Assembly: GCA_041390685.1 (NCBI GenBank)
Contig: JAWKPL010000001.1
Location: 1,364,001-1,428,000 of the forward strand
Source: JAIBBD01 sp041390685
GTDB taxonomy: Bacteria; Chloroflexota; Dehalococcoidia; UBA2979
Length of the DNA stretch: 64,000 nt
Direction of reading: 5' to 3'
Each line of letters opens with the position of its first letter. Positions within the stretch are counted from its first letter, which is position 1. Of this stretch, positions 39,998-47,442 are shown piece after piece. The position numbers and the translations under genes were made by a program. The notes below the pieces were generated by a model. It worked only from the letters and a program-made list of their open reading frames with translations. It ran no database searches and was not told the origin of the DNA.

Positions 39998-40558
39998 TCA
40001 CACGAAGCGCGCGAGCACCTCGTAGGTGGGGCGGGGGTTGGCGAGGGTTGAGCGGACGAGTTGCACCTCGTGCGCGTGGAACGGGAGTGGGGGCGGCGGG
40101 GCAAGGCGACGCGCGGCTTCGGCGACGGCGCGGCGTTCGGCAGGGGTGAGGGTGCGGCCGAGGCGGGCGAGGGTGAGGTGCACGCGGAGCGGCCGGTCCT
40201 CGGGCGGCAGGCCGGCGGCGCGGACGGCTGTCTCGATGCGGTCCACGAGCGCCTGCAACGCCTCGAGGTCGCCGGTGACGCCGAGCCAGACGACCTGCGT
40301 GCGCTGCGGCGGGCCGAAGGTGCCGGCGGGGCCGAGCGCGAGTTCGATGTCGAAGGGAGTGACGGCCTCGAGGAGCGCGTCCGTGAGCGCGTCGACGCGG
40401 TCATCGGGCACCTCGCCGAGGAAGCGGAGCGTCAGGTGCATGAGGGATGGGTGCACCGATCGGAGCCGCACGCCAGAGGCGCGCGCGAGGTCCTCGGTGG
40501 CGCGGGCGGCGGCGCCGCGCCACGTGTCGGGGACGTCGAGCGCGACGAAGAGGCGCAT
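39998..40558 (-). CDS. thpR: RNA 2',3'-cyclic phosphodiesterase
   Basis: This 186-residue member of the 2H phosphoesterase family has both catalytic HxT motifs, HLTL at residues 41-44 and HLTL at 127-130, in the ThpR/LigT arrangement (MRLFVALDVPDTW at the start). It hydrolyses RNA 2',3'-cyclic phosphates to 2'-phosphomonoesters and can act as a 2'-5' RNA ligase. Its ATG shares one base with the upstream amidohydrolase stop codon (TGATG), so translation is coupled. The physiological role in bacteria is still uncertain. Confidence 0.92.
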   Translation of the reverse strand: MRLFVALDVPDTWRGAAARATEDLARASGVRLRSVHPSLMHLTLRFLGEVPDDRVDALTDALLEAVTPFDIELALGPAGTFGPPQRTQVVWLGVTGDLEALQALVDRIETAVRAAGLPPEDRPLRVHLTLARLGRTLTPAERRAVAEAARRLAPPPPLPFHAHEVQLVRSTLANPRPTYEVLARFV

Positions 40559-41364
40559 CAGGTCGCGGTGAGGCCGAGGAAGCGCGCGGCGTTGCCGCCG
40601 AGGATCGCGGCGCGCTGTTCGGGGTCGGGCAGGGCGGCCTCGACGGCGGCGCGGTCGGCGACCTGGCCGCGTAGCGGGAAGTCCGAGCCCCAGGCGACCA
40701 CGTCGGCGCCCGCGAGGTCGGAGACCGTGCGGAAGATGCGGGGGTCGTAGAGGAGCGGGGAGGCGGCGGTATCGAAGAGGACGCGCCCTGCTTCGAAGAA
40801 CGCGCGCACCTCGGGCATGAGGGCGTAGAAGGGGAGGCCTCCGCCCCAGTGGCCGGCGACCACGCGCACGTCCTCGTAGTCGCGGAGGAAGCGCCAGAGG
40901 GCGCCGGGGGTGAAGCCGCCGTGCTTGCCGGGGTACTCGTGGCCGGGCTCCTCGGTGCAGTGCACGAGGAGGGGCAGTGCGTGTGCGCGGGCGACCTCCG
41001 CGAGCGGCGCGAGGTCATCGGCGGGGTCGATGCGGACCTCGCCAACGCCGCCCGCGCCGAGCGGGGGAGCAAGGCCGGGCACGAACGGGACGATGCGGCC
41101 GCGAGAGGCAGCGGCCACCTCGACGAGGTAGGCGGCGTGCTCGGCGGCGAGGGCGGCGTCACGCCACCAGAAGCCGCAGGCGACGGAGACATCGACGGCG
41201 GCGGCGTCCATCGAGGCGATGAGGGCATCGGCGGTGGCCATGCGCGCCTTTGGGCTTGCGTAGAGCGCCGCGAACGCGGGGTCGCGAGCGAGCAGGCGGT
41301 GGCGCTCCTCGATGAAGCGAGGGGGGAAGACGTGGGTGTGGACATCCACGATCATGGGAGGCAT
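40558..41364 (-). CDS. Amidohydrolase-2 family (ACMSD-like) metal-dependent hydrolase
   Basis: The 268-residue TIM-barrel enzyme starts with the metal-binding HxH (MIVDVHTHVFPPRFIEER) and carries the later ligands in LPLLVHCTEEPGHEYPG, VVAGHWGGGLPFY and WGSDFPLRG (Asp). It resembles the aminocarboxymuconate-semialdehyde decarboxylase/gamma-resorcylate decarboxylase group, whose members are often decarboxylases rather than hydrolases. Substrate unknown. The start could be the ATG at 41364 or 41355; neither has a good ribosome binding site. It is coupled to thpR and divergent from scpB. Confidence 0.85.
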   Translation of the reverse strand: MPPMIVDVHTHVFPPRFIEERHRLLARDPAFAALYASPKARMATADALIASMDAAAVDVSVACGFWWRDAALAAEHAAYLVEVAAASRGRIVPFVPGLAPPLGAGGVGEVRIDPADDLAPLAEVARAHALPLLVHCTEEPGHEYPGKHGGFTPGALWRFLRDYEDVRVVAGHWGGGLPFYALMPEVRAFFEAGRVLFDTAASPLLYDPRIFRTVSDLAGADVVAWGSDFPLRGQVADRAAVEAALPDPEQRAAILGGNAARFLGLTAT

Positions 41365-41438
41365 CGTACAGGTGGTGGGGCTGATGGCCAGCGCCGCCAC
41401 TGGCGCGAGAGGAACGGCCTTGCGCCGCACGCACGACG

Positions 41439-42545
41439 ATGACTGAGGGCACCCCACCCACTGGTCCACGCGACCTTCTCCACCCGGACGCCTTCGTGTG
41501 GGGCGGCTCGCCTGAGCCGCCGGCGGTGGTGGCGGCGACGCAGGCGGCTGCCGAGCGCGCGGCGGAGGAAGCGGCTGCAGGCGAGGCCGAGCCCGGCGAC
41601 CGCGCTGGCGAGCCAGCGTCTGAGCACGAGTCGGCACCCTCGGAGGACGCGGGAAAGGCGCCCGGCGACGGCGACGCGGACGAATCAGCGGAAGGCACCG
41701 CAGCGGCAGAGGGCGCCGGGGCCGGCCGGCCGGCGCCGCCGATCGAGCAGGTGCAGAGCATCATCGAGGCGTTGTTGTTCGTCGCGGACGGGCCGGTGGC
41801 GCCGGCGTCGCTGGCGAAGGTAATCGGGCTGCCGCCGCGGTCCATCGAGGGGCCGATCGAGGCGCTCGCTGAGGCGTTGCGGGCGCGTGGGCTGCGGCTG
41901 CAGCGCGGGCCTGAGGGCGTGCAACTGGTGACTGCTCCCTTCGCGAGCACGTACGTGGAGCAGTTCCTGGGGCTGGAGTCGGCGAAGCGGCTGTCGACGG
42001 CGGCGCTGGAGACGCTGGCCATCGTGGCGTACCGGCAGCCGGTGACGCGCGGCCAGGTCGAGGCGATCCGCGGCGTGAACAGCGACGCGGCCCTCGACAC
42101 GCTGCGCACGCGGGGGCTGGTCGACATCATCGGGCGGGCGGACACGGCGGGGCGTCCGGCGATCTTCGGTACGACGCAGCGGTTCCTGGAGCACTTTGGT
42201 CTGGAGCGGCCGGAGGACCTTCCGCCGCTGCCGGAGGAGGTGGCAGGGATCGCCGCGGCTCGCTTCCGCGACCATGGGGCGCAGCTGCCGTTGCCGCCGA
42301 CGCCACCGCGGGGGCACCTGGAGCCGGCGGTGGTGGAGGCCCCCGAACCGCGGGAGGTGTCGGGGCCGTCGTTGCCGGCGACGGAGCCAGAGCAGCGACG
42401 GCCGGCGGCGGAGCCCGGTCCGCGGCTGCCGACCTCGGGGACGTCGCTGCCACAGACGCTGCCGGGAGCGCCGCCCCCGCGGATGCCCGGCGGTGGACCG
42501 CCGCGGAGCGGGCCACCGGGCGGCGGGCCGCCGCGGGTCCCGTAG
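41439..42545 (+). CDS. scpB: Chromosome segregation protein ScpB with long low-complexity tails
   Basis: The core ScpB domain spans about residues 100-265: IEQVQSIIEALLFVADGPVAPASLAKVIG, then ALETLAIVAYRQPVTRGQVEAIRGVNSDAALDTLRTRGL and PAIFGTTQRFLEHFGL. ScpB dimers bind ScpA and SMC in condensin. Here the protein is about 368 residues, well over the usual 180-200, because of an acidic Ala/Glu-rich N-terminal extension (1-98) and a Pro/Gly-rich C-terminal extension that ends in repeated GGGPPR units. scpA is not adjacent, contrary to the common scpA-scpB order. DUF503 follows 10 bp later. Confidence 0.9.
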   Translation: MTEGTPPTGPRDLLHPDAFVWGGSPEPPAVVAATQAAAERAAEEAAAGEAEPGDRAGEPASEHESAPSEDAGKAPGDGDADESAEGTAAAEGAGAGRPAPPIEQVQSIIEALLFVADGPVAPASLAKVIGLPPRSIEGPIEALAEALRARGLRLQRGPEGVQLVTAPFASTYVEQFLGLESAKRLSTAALETLAIVAYRQPVTRGQVEAIRGVNSDAALDTLRTRGLVDIIGRADTAGRPAIFGTTQRFLEHFGLERPEDLPPLPEEVAGIAAARFRDHGAQLPLPPTPPRGHLEPAVVEAPEPREVSGPSLPATEPEQRRPAAEPGPRLPTSGTSLPQTLPGAPPPRMPGGGPPRSGPPGGGPPRVP

Positions 42546-42555
42546 CGGTCGTCAG

Positions 42556-42858
42556 GTGGCGACGATCAGCGTGCTGCTGACGCTGTACCTGCCGGGGGTG
42601 CAGTCGTTGAAGGAGAAGCGGGCGGTGGTGCGGTCACTGGTGGCGCGGTTCCGCTCACGTCTGGACCTGACAGCGGCCGAGGTGGGCGACCAGGACCGAT
42701 TGCAGCATGCGCAGGTGGGCTTCGCGGTAGTGTCGGGTGACCTCGGGACGGCACGTCGGCTGGCGGATGAAGCGCGGCGGTTCGCGGATGCGGAGCTGCT
42801 CGGGCGGGCCGAGGTGGTGTCGACGGAGGTGGCGGAGACGGTGATCGAGGGGGACTGA
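42556..42858 (+). CDS. DUF503 family protein, 100 aa
   Basis: This small alpha/beta protein matches the DUF503 (YlxP-like) pattern: ATISVLLTLYLPGVQSLKEKRAVVRSLVARFRSRLDLTAAEVGDQDRLQHAQVGFAVVSGD. In many genomes it is encoded between nusA/infB and rbfA, and a role around the ribosome has been suggested. Here it sits behind scpB with a 10-bp gap and a GTG start. A strong terminator follows. Confidence 0.9.
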   Translation: MATISVLLTLYLPGVQSLKEKRAVVRSLVARFRSRLDLTAAEVGDQDRLQHAQVGFAVVSGDLGTARRLADEARRFADAELLGRAEVVSTEVAETVIEGD

Positions 42859-42868
42859 CCGGAGACAC

Positions 42869-42901
42869 ACGAAAGGCGCCCGGGGGGAGGGCGCCTTTCG
42901 T
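42869..42901. terminator. Terminator after scpB-DUF503
   Basis: CGAAAGGCGCC (42870-42880) pairs perfectly with 42890-42900 around a 9-nt G-rich loop; A42869 and T42901 extend it. It lies between the DUF503 gene and the convergent 42-aa gene. Confidence 0.75.
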
Positions 42902-42922
42902 CGAGGGGGGTTAGCGCTAGGG

Positions 42923-43051
42923 TCAGGCGATCGGCGAGAAGATGCCGGAGTACGCCTGAGCGAGGTCACGCTGGGCCTCGCGCATGGTGGGGCCACTGCG
43001 GCGGCCCGTGAGTACGAGCCGACTGTAGTAGCGCCGCGTTTCCATATCCAT
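42923..43051 (-). CDS. Small basic protein, 42 aa
   Basis: An AGGAGG/AAGGAA purine run precedes the ATG at 43051 of a 42-codon frame (MDMETRRYYSRLVLTGRRSG...QRDLAQAYSGIFSPIA). It is basic in the middle with a hydrophobic C-terminal half and no membrane helix. The gene has its own terminator downstream and a palindromic operator-like site about 90 bp upstream, which argues that it is real. Function unknown. Confidence 0.45.
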   Translation of the reverse strand: MDMETRRYYSRLVLTGRRSGPTMREAQRDLAQAYSGIFSPIA

Positions 43052-43140
43052 CGAACGTTCCTTCCTCCTGTACGGCCCGGGCCTTGCGCCCTTGACCGTC
43101 CTCGTGCATTCATTGTCTGACGCCTCGAAACCTCGCGCAA

Positions 43141-43160
43141 GTGATTGTGAGAACAATCAC
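43141..43160. promoter_or_regulatory. Perfect palindromic operator (CRP/FNR-type)
   Basis: GTGATTGT-GAGA-ACAATCAC is a perfect 8-bp inverted repeat. Read as TGTGA-N6-TCAC it resembles a CRP-family site. It lies in the 345-bp gap between two divergently transcribed genes, in a locally AT-rich patch. Confidence 0.6.
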
Positions 43161-43179
43161 GTGAAATCGAGGTTAACTC

Positions 43180-43231
43180 CCCGTGAAGCGCCAGTTTCGG
43201 CTCGTTCGCGACCGTCCAGGGCGTTCACGGG
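43180..43231. other. Structured intergenic region (rest of the 43.05-43.40 kb gap)
   Basis: CCCGTGAAGCGCC (43180-43192) pairs with GGCGTTCACGGG (43220-43231) with one bulged G, enclosing 27 nt. Downstream lie an AT-rich TAGATAAGAAT segment (43265-43275) and a G-rich, T5-containing stretch before the methyltransferase gene. It could be a structured 5' leader or small RNA; no known riboswitch class was recognised. Confidence 0.35.
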
Positions 43232-43396
43232 CGAGGGGGAGCGAGGCTTCCGACAACCCCTGCATAGATAAGAATGCTGCAGCAGGGCGAAAGGTTACCG
43301 GACGGGGGTATGGTTTTTGCAGGTGCTTCTGGCACAACGGCGAGCAGCGTGGGGCGCGGGCGGGCGAACCGAGCCGCGTGCATGGGAGTGTAGCGG

Positions 43397-44053
43397 GTGA
43401 GTGCGTCACGTCGAGGCCGCATGCGCAGTGGCGGGCCGTCCTGGTCGGCCTATCGCGAGACCATCGGTGACCGTTCCGGGTTGTTCGGCGCCGTGAGCGC
43501 TGTATGGCGTCCGAAGCGGGCGTTATACCCGGGGAGCTACCTCGACCTGTCGCCTTCGACGGCGATCCCATCGGTCACGTACGTCGACACGGACCGGCGG
43601 GCGGCTCGCTACTTCGCGGACGAGGCGGCCGTGGCTGCCGAGCTAGCGGGACGGACCCTGCCCGGGGCCGGCACCGAGGTGACGTTCCTCCACCTGGACT
43701 ATACGGATCCCCTCCCGCTCCCCGATGCGGGCTTTGACCTGCTGATCTCGCTCTTCGCGGGTCCGGTCTGGGACCACTGCGGACGACATCTGGCTGCCGA
43801 GGGATTGCTGCTGGCGAACGCCAGCCACGGGGACGCGAGCCTCGCGGCGCTCGACCCGGCGCTCCGGCTCGTGGCGGCCGTGCTGCAGGAGGGCGAGGAG
43901 TACCGCCTGGACACGGAGGACCTCGGCAGCTACCTCATCCCTCGGAAAGCGGCGGCCGTGGACGCCGCGGCGATCCGCCGCGAGGGACGGGGGATCGCGT
44001 ACACGAGGACGGCGTTCGCCTACGTCTTCCGGGCTGCGGGGAGCTCGGGCTGA
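43397..44053 (+). CDS. Putative class I methyltransferase-like protein
   Basis: At 218 residues it shows a Rossmann-like core. ALYPGSYLDLSPSTAIPSVTYVDTD would be the first strand and acidic loop, TEVTFLHLDYTDPLPLPDAGFDLLISLFAGPVWDHCGRHLAAEGLLLAN the motif IV-VI region. The glycine-rich AdoMet loop is weak, so binding of AdoMet is not assured. The GTG at 43397 is the best start; the leader contains a palindrome and a hairpin. It is monocistronic. Substrate unknown. Confidence 0.6.
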   Translation: MSASRRGRMRSGGPSWSAYRETIGDRSGLFGAVSAVWRPKRALYPGSYLDLSPSTAIPSVTYVDTDRRAARYFADEAAVAAELAGRTLPGAGTEVTFLHLDYTDPLPLPDAGFDLLISLFAGPVWDHCGRHLAAEGLLLANASHGDASLAALDPALRLVAAVLQEGEEYRLDTEDLGSYLIPRKAAAVDAAAIRREGRGIAYTRTAFAYVFRAAGSSG

Positions 44054-44086
44054 GCGCGGGCGGGCCGGCTGTCCGGGCGGCCGGAG

Positions 44087-44293
44087 CTACATCTCGATGC
44101 GCTTCTCGCCGCTGAGGTAGCCGCGAGGGTCTTCCTCGAACTCAAGGCGGCAGCCGCGCCCGCAAAAGTAGTAGGTGGTGCCCTCGAAGTCGTAGGTGCC
44201 GCCGCCAGGGTCCTTCTTGTCGACGGTCATGCCGCAGACGGGGTCGATGGCGGTGTCTTCGCGTCGAAAGATGTCCAGGATCTTGCCGACCAT
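44087..44293 (-). CDS. YHS-domain protein, 68 aa
   Basis: The protein is a single YHS (TRASH-like) module: IDPVCGMTVDKKDPGGGTYDFEGTTYYFCGRGCRLEFEEDPRGYL, with Cys in DPVCGM and the FCGRGC pair as metal ligands. Such domains bind copper or other heavy metals and are found in P-type ATPases and stand-alone chaperones or sensors. TATGCT (minus strand, 44321-44326) may be its -10. No metal transporter is adjacent. Confidence 0.87.
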   Translation of the reverse strand: MVGKILDIFRREDTAIDPVCGMTVDKKDPGGGTYDFEGTTYYFCGRGCRLEFEEDPRGYLSGEKRIEM

Positions 44294-44348
44294 GTGGCGC
44301 CTCCCTGTGGGTACGTGTGCAGCATACGCCTCGGTAGGAGGACGGCGG

Positions 44349-44615
44349 CTAGAGGAGGGTCTTGGCGCGGCGGGCGAGGGCGTCGATCTCGGCGTCGGTG
44401 AGGCGGCGCTGGGCGGGCACGGCGGTCTGCGCCGCCGACGCTTCCGGGGCGGCGAGGCCGGGGGTCGCGGCGGTACGCTCGGCGACCGGCAGGGGTTCGA
44501 ACTCGGGCGGCTCGTCTCCGAGCACGGCCTCGAGGTACTCCTCGGCGGTGATCTTGCCCTGGACGAGGTCCTGAGCGAGTGCGCGCAGTTCCTCGCGGCT
44601 TCGCTTCTTCATCAT
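44349..44615 (-). CDS. Hypothetical 88-aa SHOCT-like protein
   Basis: A short helix-rich N-terminal segment (SREELRALAQDLVQGKITAEEYLEAVLG) resembles SHOCT oligomerisation motifs. After an Ala/Pro linker a second helix follows (RRLTDAEIDALARRAKTL). The ATG overlaps the stop of the upstream membrane protein (ATGA), indicating coupling. Function unknown. Confidence 0.6.
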   Translation of the reverse strand: MMKKRSREELRALAQDLVQGKITAEEYLEAVLGDEPPEFEPLPVAERTAATPGLAAPEASAAQTAVPAQRRLTDAEIDALARRAKTLL

Positions 44616-45496
44616 TCGTTGCTCCCTGCGCCGCCGCCGCCAGCACGTGGCGCCGGCTCGCCGGATGCGCCCGCGAGGGCGCTCAAGGCAGCCTGCGCCT
44701 GACGGTAGCTCTCCACCAGCTCATTGTATCGGGCGCTCATCTGCGCGTGCTGTTTGACCAGCCGTTGATTGGCGGCGGTGAGCGCTGTGGCGTCGGCGCG
44801 GGCCGTCTGAGTCTCGCGCTGCAACTGCTCGACGGCCTGCACGCGCTCGGGAGCCGTCTTGGCGAGCTCGCGGCCGAGGCCGATGCGGTCGAGGACGGCG
44901 GTCCATCCGAAACCGACAGCGAGGGCCAGCGTGAGTGAGCTGGCGATGGCAGCGGCGACGAATCCGCCCAAGAGCACGTACAGGGGGACGGCCATCGCGA
45001 TCAGCCTTGAACGCTGTCGGGCGAGCGCCTGGTCCTCTCGCGTGACCAAGGCCACAAAGTCATCGGAGAGCGCCGCGAGATCCGCCGGAGGGTCTTCCTT
45101 CCGTTCGACGTACGCCCTGCGTGCCTCGAGAAGTGCGTCGCGCGTGCGGCGATGCTCGTCGGCCTCGGCTTTCTGGAGGTCGTATGCGCCGCGGCCCATC
45201 GAAGGGAGAAAGTCGCCGAGTGTGCTGTATACGGCGATGAGGGCGCCGACCGTCCCGAGGAGGTAGAGGACGAGGCCTCGGAGGTAGTTGTTAGAGAAGC
45301 CTCCGTCCTCGAACGCCCAGGCGAAGAGGCCGATGCCCAGCTCCTCGTCGCCAGCGGTGGTGGGCTCGGGGGTCGTCGTCGCGGTGGGCGCGGGTGCGGT
45401 CTGGGCGTGGGCCTCAGTCCCTGCGACCCGTGGCAGGGCGACCATCGCGCACGGGGCAGCGAGCAGCAGGATGAGGGCGAATGTCCTGAGACGCAT
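44612..45496 (-). CDS. Membrane protein with signal peptide, two helices and coiled coil
   Basis: The 294-residue protein has a signal peptide (TFALILLLAAPCAMVAL), a Thr/Pro linker, a first membrane helix (YLRGLVLYLLGTVGALIAVY), then a charged cytoplasmic helix region. A second hydrophobic region follows (LIAMAVPLYVLLGGFVAAAIASSLTLALAVGFG), and a C-terminal coiled coil (VQAVEQLQRETQTARADATALTAANQRLVKQHAQM) ends in a Gly-rich tail. It is coupled to the SHOCT-like gene and may form a membrane complex with it. No family recognised. Confidence 0.7.
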   Translation of the reverse strand: MRLRTFALILLLAAPCAMVALPRVAGTEAHAQTAPAPTATTTPEPTTAGDEELGIGLFAWAFEDGGFSNNYLRGLVLYLLGTVGALIAVYSTLGDFLPSMGRGAYDLQKAEADEHRRTRDALLEARRAYVERKEDPPADLAALSDDFVALVTREDQALARQRSRLIAMAVPLYVLLGGFVAAAIASSLTLALAVGFGWTAVLDRIGLGRELAKTAPERVQAVEQLQRETQTARADATALTAANQRLVKQHAQMSARYNELVESYRQAQAALSALAGASGEPAPRAGGGGAGSNE

Positions 45497-45576
45497 CGGT
45501 TGCCTCCGGCGGTGCGGGGGGAGACTACCGCCAACGGAAGGGCATTACAACCGCGATGCCGGCGTGCGCGGGGAGC

Positions 45577-46872
45577 CTACGCCGGCGAGCAGAGGAGGTC
45601 GTACGGGAGGGCGCCGTCGACGCGGGCGCGGACGAGGGAGCCGGCGGGGAACTCGCCTTTGAGCAGGGCGAGGCCGTCGACCTCGGGGGCGTCGCGATAG
45701 GTGCGGCCGACGACGACGGGGCCGCCGCCTTCGGACTGCACGGGGGAGTCCGACTCGACGAGGACATCGACCTCGCGGCCGACCATGGCGCGGTTGCGGT
45801 CGTGGGCGATGCCCTGGGCGAGCTCCATGAGGCGTCCGTAGCGCTTGTGCTTGACGCGCTCGGGGACCTGGCCGGCCTCGGAGGCGGCGGGGGTGCCGGG
45901 CTGCGGGGAGTAGGTGAAGGCGCCGATGTGGTCGAAGCGCTGCTCCTCGACGAAGGCGAGGAGCTCGCGGAACTCGCGCTCGGTCTCGCCGGGGTAGCCG
46001 ACGATGAAGGTAGTGCGCAGGACGGCGTCGGGCATGGCGGTGCGGATCGCCTCGATGCTCTCGCGGGCCTTGCGGAGGCTGGGGCGCTTCATGCGACGGA
46101 GCACGGCGTTGGAGCCGTGCTGGAGGGGCATGTCGAGGTAGGGGAGGACGTTGGGGAGGCGGGCCATGGTCTCAGCGAGCCGGGGGGTGACGCGGCCGGG
46201 GTAGGCGTACATCAGGCGGATCCATGGGAGATCGGGTACGGCCTCGGCGAGCTGTTCGAGGAGGGTGGCGAGGCCGTCGCGCTCACCGCGGTCTTCGCCG
46301 AAGGCCGTCGAGTCCTGGGCGACGAGGACGAGCTCCCTGGCGCCGCCGGCGGCGAGCCAGCGGGCCTCCCGGAGGAGGCGTTCGGTGGGGTCGGAGTGCA
46401 TGCGGCCCTTGATGGTGGGGATGATGCAGAAGGTGCAGGGACGGTCGCAGCCGTCCGAGATCTTGAGGTAGGCGCTGGGTCCGGCGGCGAGCAGTCCCGC
46501 GTCCGCGGGTTGCGGGATGTCGTAGGCCTCAATGGCGGGGCCGAGGCTGGCGGCGATGTCGTCCCAGGCCTCGACGCCGAAGGTGGCGTCGATGGCGGGG
46601 ACGGCGGCGCGCAGCTCGTCCTCCGCGATCTGGGTCATGCAGCCGACGACGACGAGTTGCTGGCCGGGGCGGCGGGCGGCGTCGAGCTCGCGGACGACCT
46701 CGATGGACTCGCCTTTGGCGGCGTCGATGAAGCCGCAGGTATTCACGAAGAGGACGTCGGCGTCGTCGGGAGTGGCGACTGCGGAGTGGCGGGCGTGGCG
46801 GAGGGCGTGCTCCATGCGCATGGAGTCGACGGTGTTCTTCGCGCAGCCAAGGGTGACGAGGTGGTAGCGCAT
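45577..46872 (-). CDS. rimO: Ribosomal protein S12 methylthiotransferase
   Basis: This 431-residue radical SAM enzyme adds the methylthio group to the conserved Asp of ribosomal protein S12. Cys10, Cys46 and Cys78 form the N-terminal auxiliary cluster (LGCAKN, NTCGFID, VGCMTQ); Cys142, Cys146 and Cys149 in CDRPCTFC bind the SAM cluster. The fit to RimO over MiaB is supported by ISDGCDRPCTFCIIPTIKG and the following LVAQDSTAFG. A C-terminal TRAM-like domain follows (VGREVDVLVESDSP). It starts at the ATG at 46872. A hairpin separates it from the GYD gene. Confidence 0.94.
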   Translation of the reverse strand: MRYHLVTLGCAKNTVDSMRMEHALRHARHSAVATPDDADVLFVNTCGFIDAAKGESIEVVRELDAARRPGQQLVVVGCMTQIAEDELRAAVPAIDATFGVEAWDDIAASLGPAIEAYDIPQPADAGLLAAGPSAYLKISDGCDRPCTFCIIPTIKGRMHSDPTERLLREARWLAAGGARELVLVAQDSTAFGEDRGERDGLATLLEQLAEAVPDLPWIRLMYAYPGRVTPRLAETMARLPNVLPYLDMPLQHGSNAVLRRMKRPSLRKARESIEAIRTAMPDAVLRTTFIVGYPGETEREFRELLAFVEEQRFDHIGAFTYSPQPGTPAASEAGQVPERVKHKRYGRLMELAQGIAHDRNRAMVGREVDVLVESDSPVQSEGGGPVVVGRTYRDAPEVDGLALLKGEFPAGSLVRARVDGALPYDLLCSPA

Positions 46873-46937
46873 CGTCCGTACAGGCTGGGGCCGGAGGCGG
46901 GCGGCGGTCAACTCAGGAGGCGGCGGGCCGGGCAACA

Positions 46938-46964
46938 CGAAGGGCGCCGCGAGGGCGCCCTTCG
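46938..46964. terminator. 11-bp hairpin between the GYD gene and rimO
   Basis: CGAAGGGCGCC (46938-46948) pairs with GGCGCCCTTCG (46954-46964) around GCGAG, just downstream of the GYD gene stop on the minus strand. Confidence 0.7.
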
Positions 46965-46984
46965 GTCGTCGCCGGGTGGGCGGG

Positions 46985-47317
46985 CTAGTTGTCGAACTTA
47001 CCGGGCGCGTCGTAGACGGGCGAGATCTTGACGGCGGCGTCGACCTGCTCGGGGGTGATGAGGGTGACGGTCTCAGTGGAAGCGAGGCCGCTTGCGGCGA
47101 CCGTGAGCGAGAGGGCGGTGCCGGCCTCGACGGTGGGGACATCGGCGATGACGTAGGCGTCGTACTCACCGAGGGCGAAGTAGAAGGCTTCCATCGTGCC
47201 GCCCACGGACTCGATCAGCGCGCGCACGGCGGCGACGCGTTCGGTGCCGCCGTCCTCGAGCAGCCCGCGGATGCCGTCGGGTGCTGTGTACTGTGCCTTG
47301 ACCAGGAACTTCGGCAT
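46985..47317 (-). CDS. GYD-domain protein, 110 aa
   Basis: The small ferredoxin-like alpha/beta protein follows the GYD family pattern: MPKFLVKAQYTAPDGIRGLLEDGGTERVAAVRALIESVGGTMEAFYFALGEYDAYVIADVPT. It has the G-E-Y-D motif that names the family. Members are common in Chloroflexota and of unknown function, possibly dimeric dioxygenase-like barrels. ATG at 47317 with AAGGAGAG upstream. Confidence 0.88.
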   Translation of the reverse strand: MPKFLVKAQYTAPDGIRGLLEDGGTERVAAVRALIESVGGTMEAFYFALGEYDAYVIADVPTVEAGTALSLTVAASGLASTETVTLITPEQVDAAVKISPVYDAPGKFDN

Positions 47318-47442
47318 GGGTCTGCGCTCTCCTTCTCGCTGCATCGAGCATCGATCCGCGACTACGGACGGTCGTCACGGTACGAGACGAGTACTACCGG
47401 CGTCAAAGCGCCGAGAGTGCCTGAGGGCGGGTGTGTCGGGCG

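Noticed and set aside
39915..40404. In-frame extension of the thiolase to a longer N-terminus
   Set aside because: The extension is Arg/Pro/Ser-rich without homology and overlaps thpR; the thiolase fold starts at MSPASAGAAIVG.
43236..43396. Possible known riboswitch before the methyltransferase-like gene
   Set aside because: I compared it by eye with c-di-GMP, c-di-AMP, SAM, fluoride and TPP cores and found no matching conserved boxes; only an unassigned stem is recorded.
44481..44495. GGGGTTCGAACTC, which looks like a tRNA T-arm
   Set aside because: It lies inside the 88-aa gene (coding for EFEP), and no acceptor, D or anticodon arm can be folded around it.
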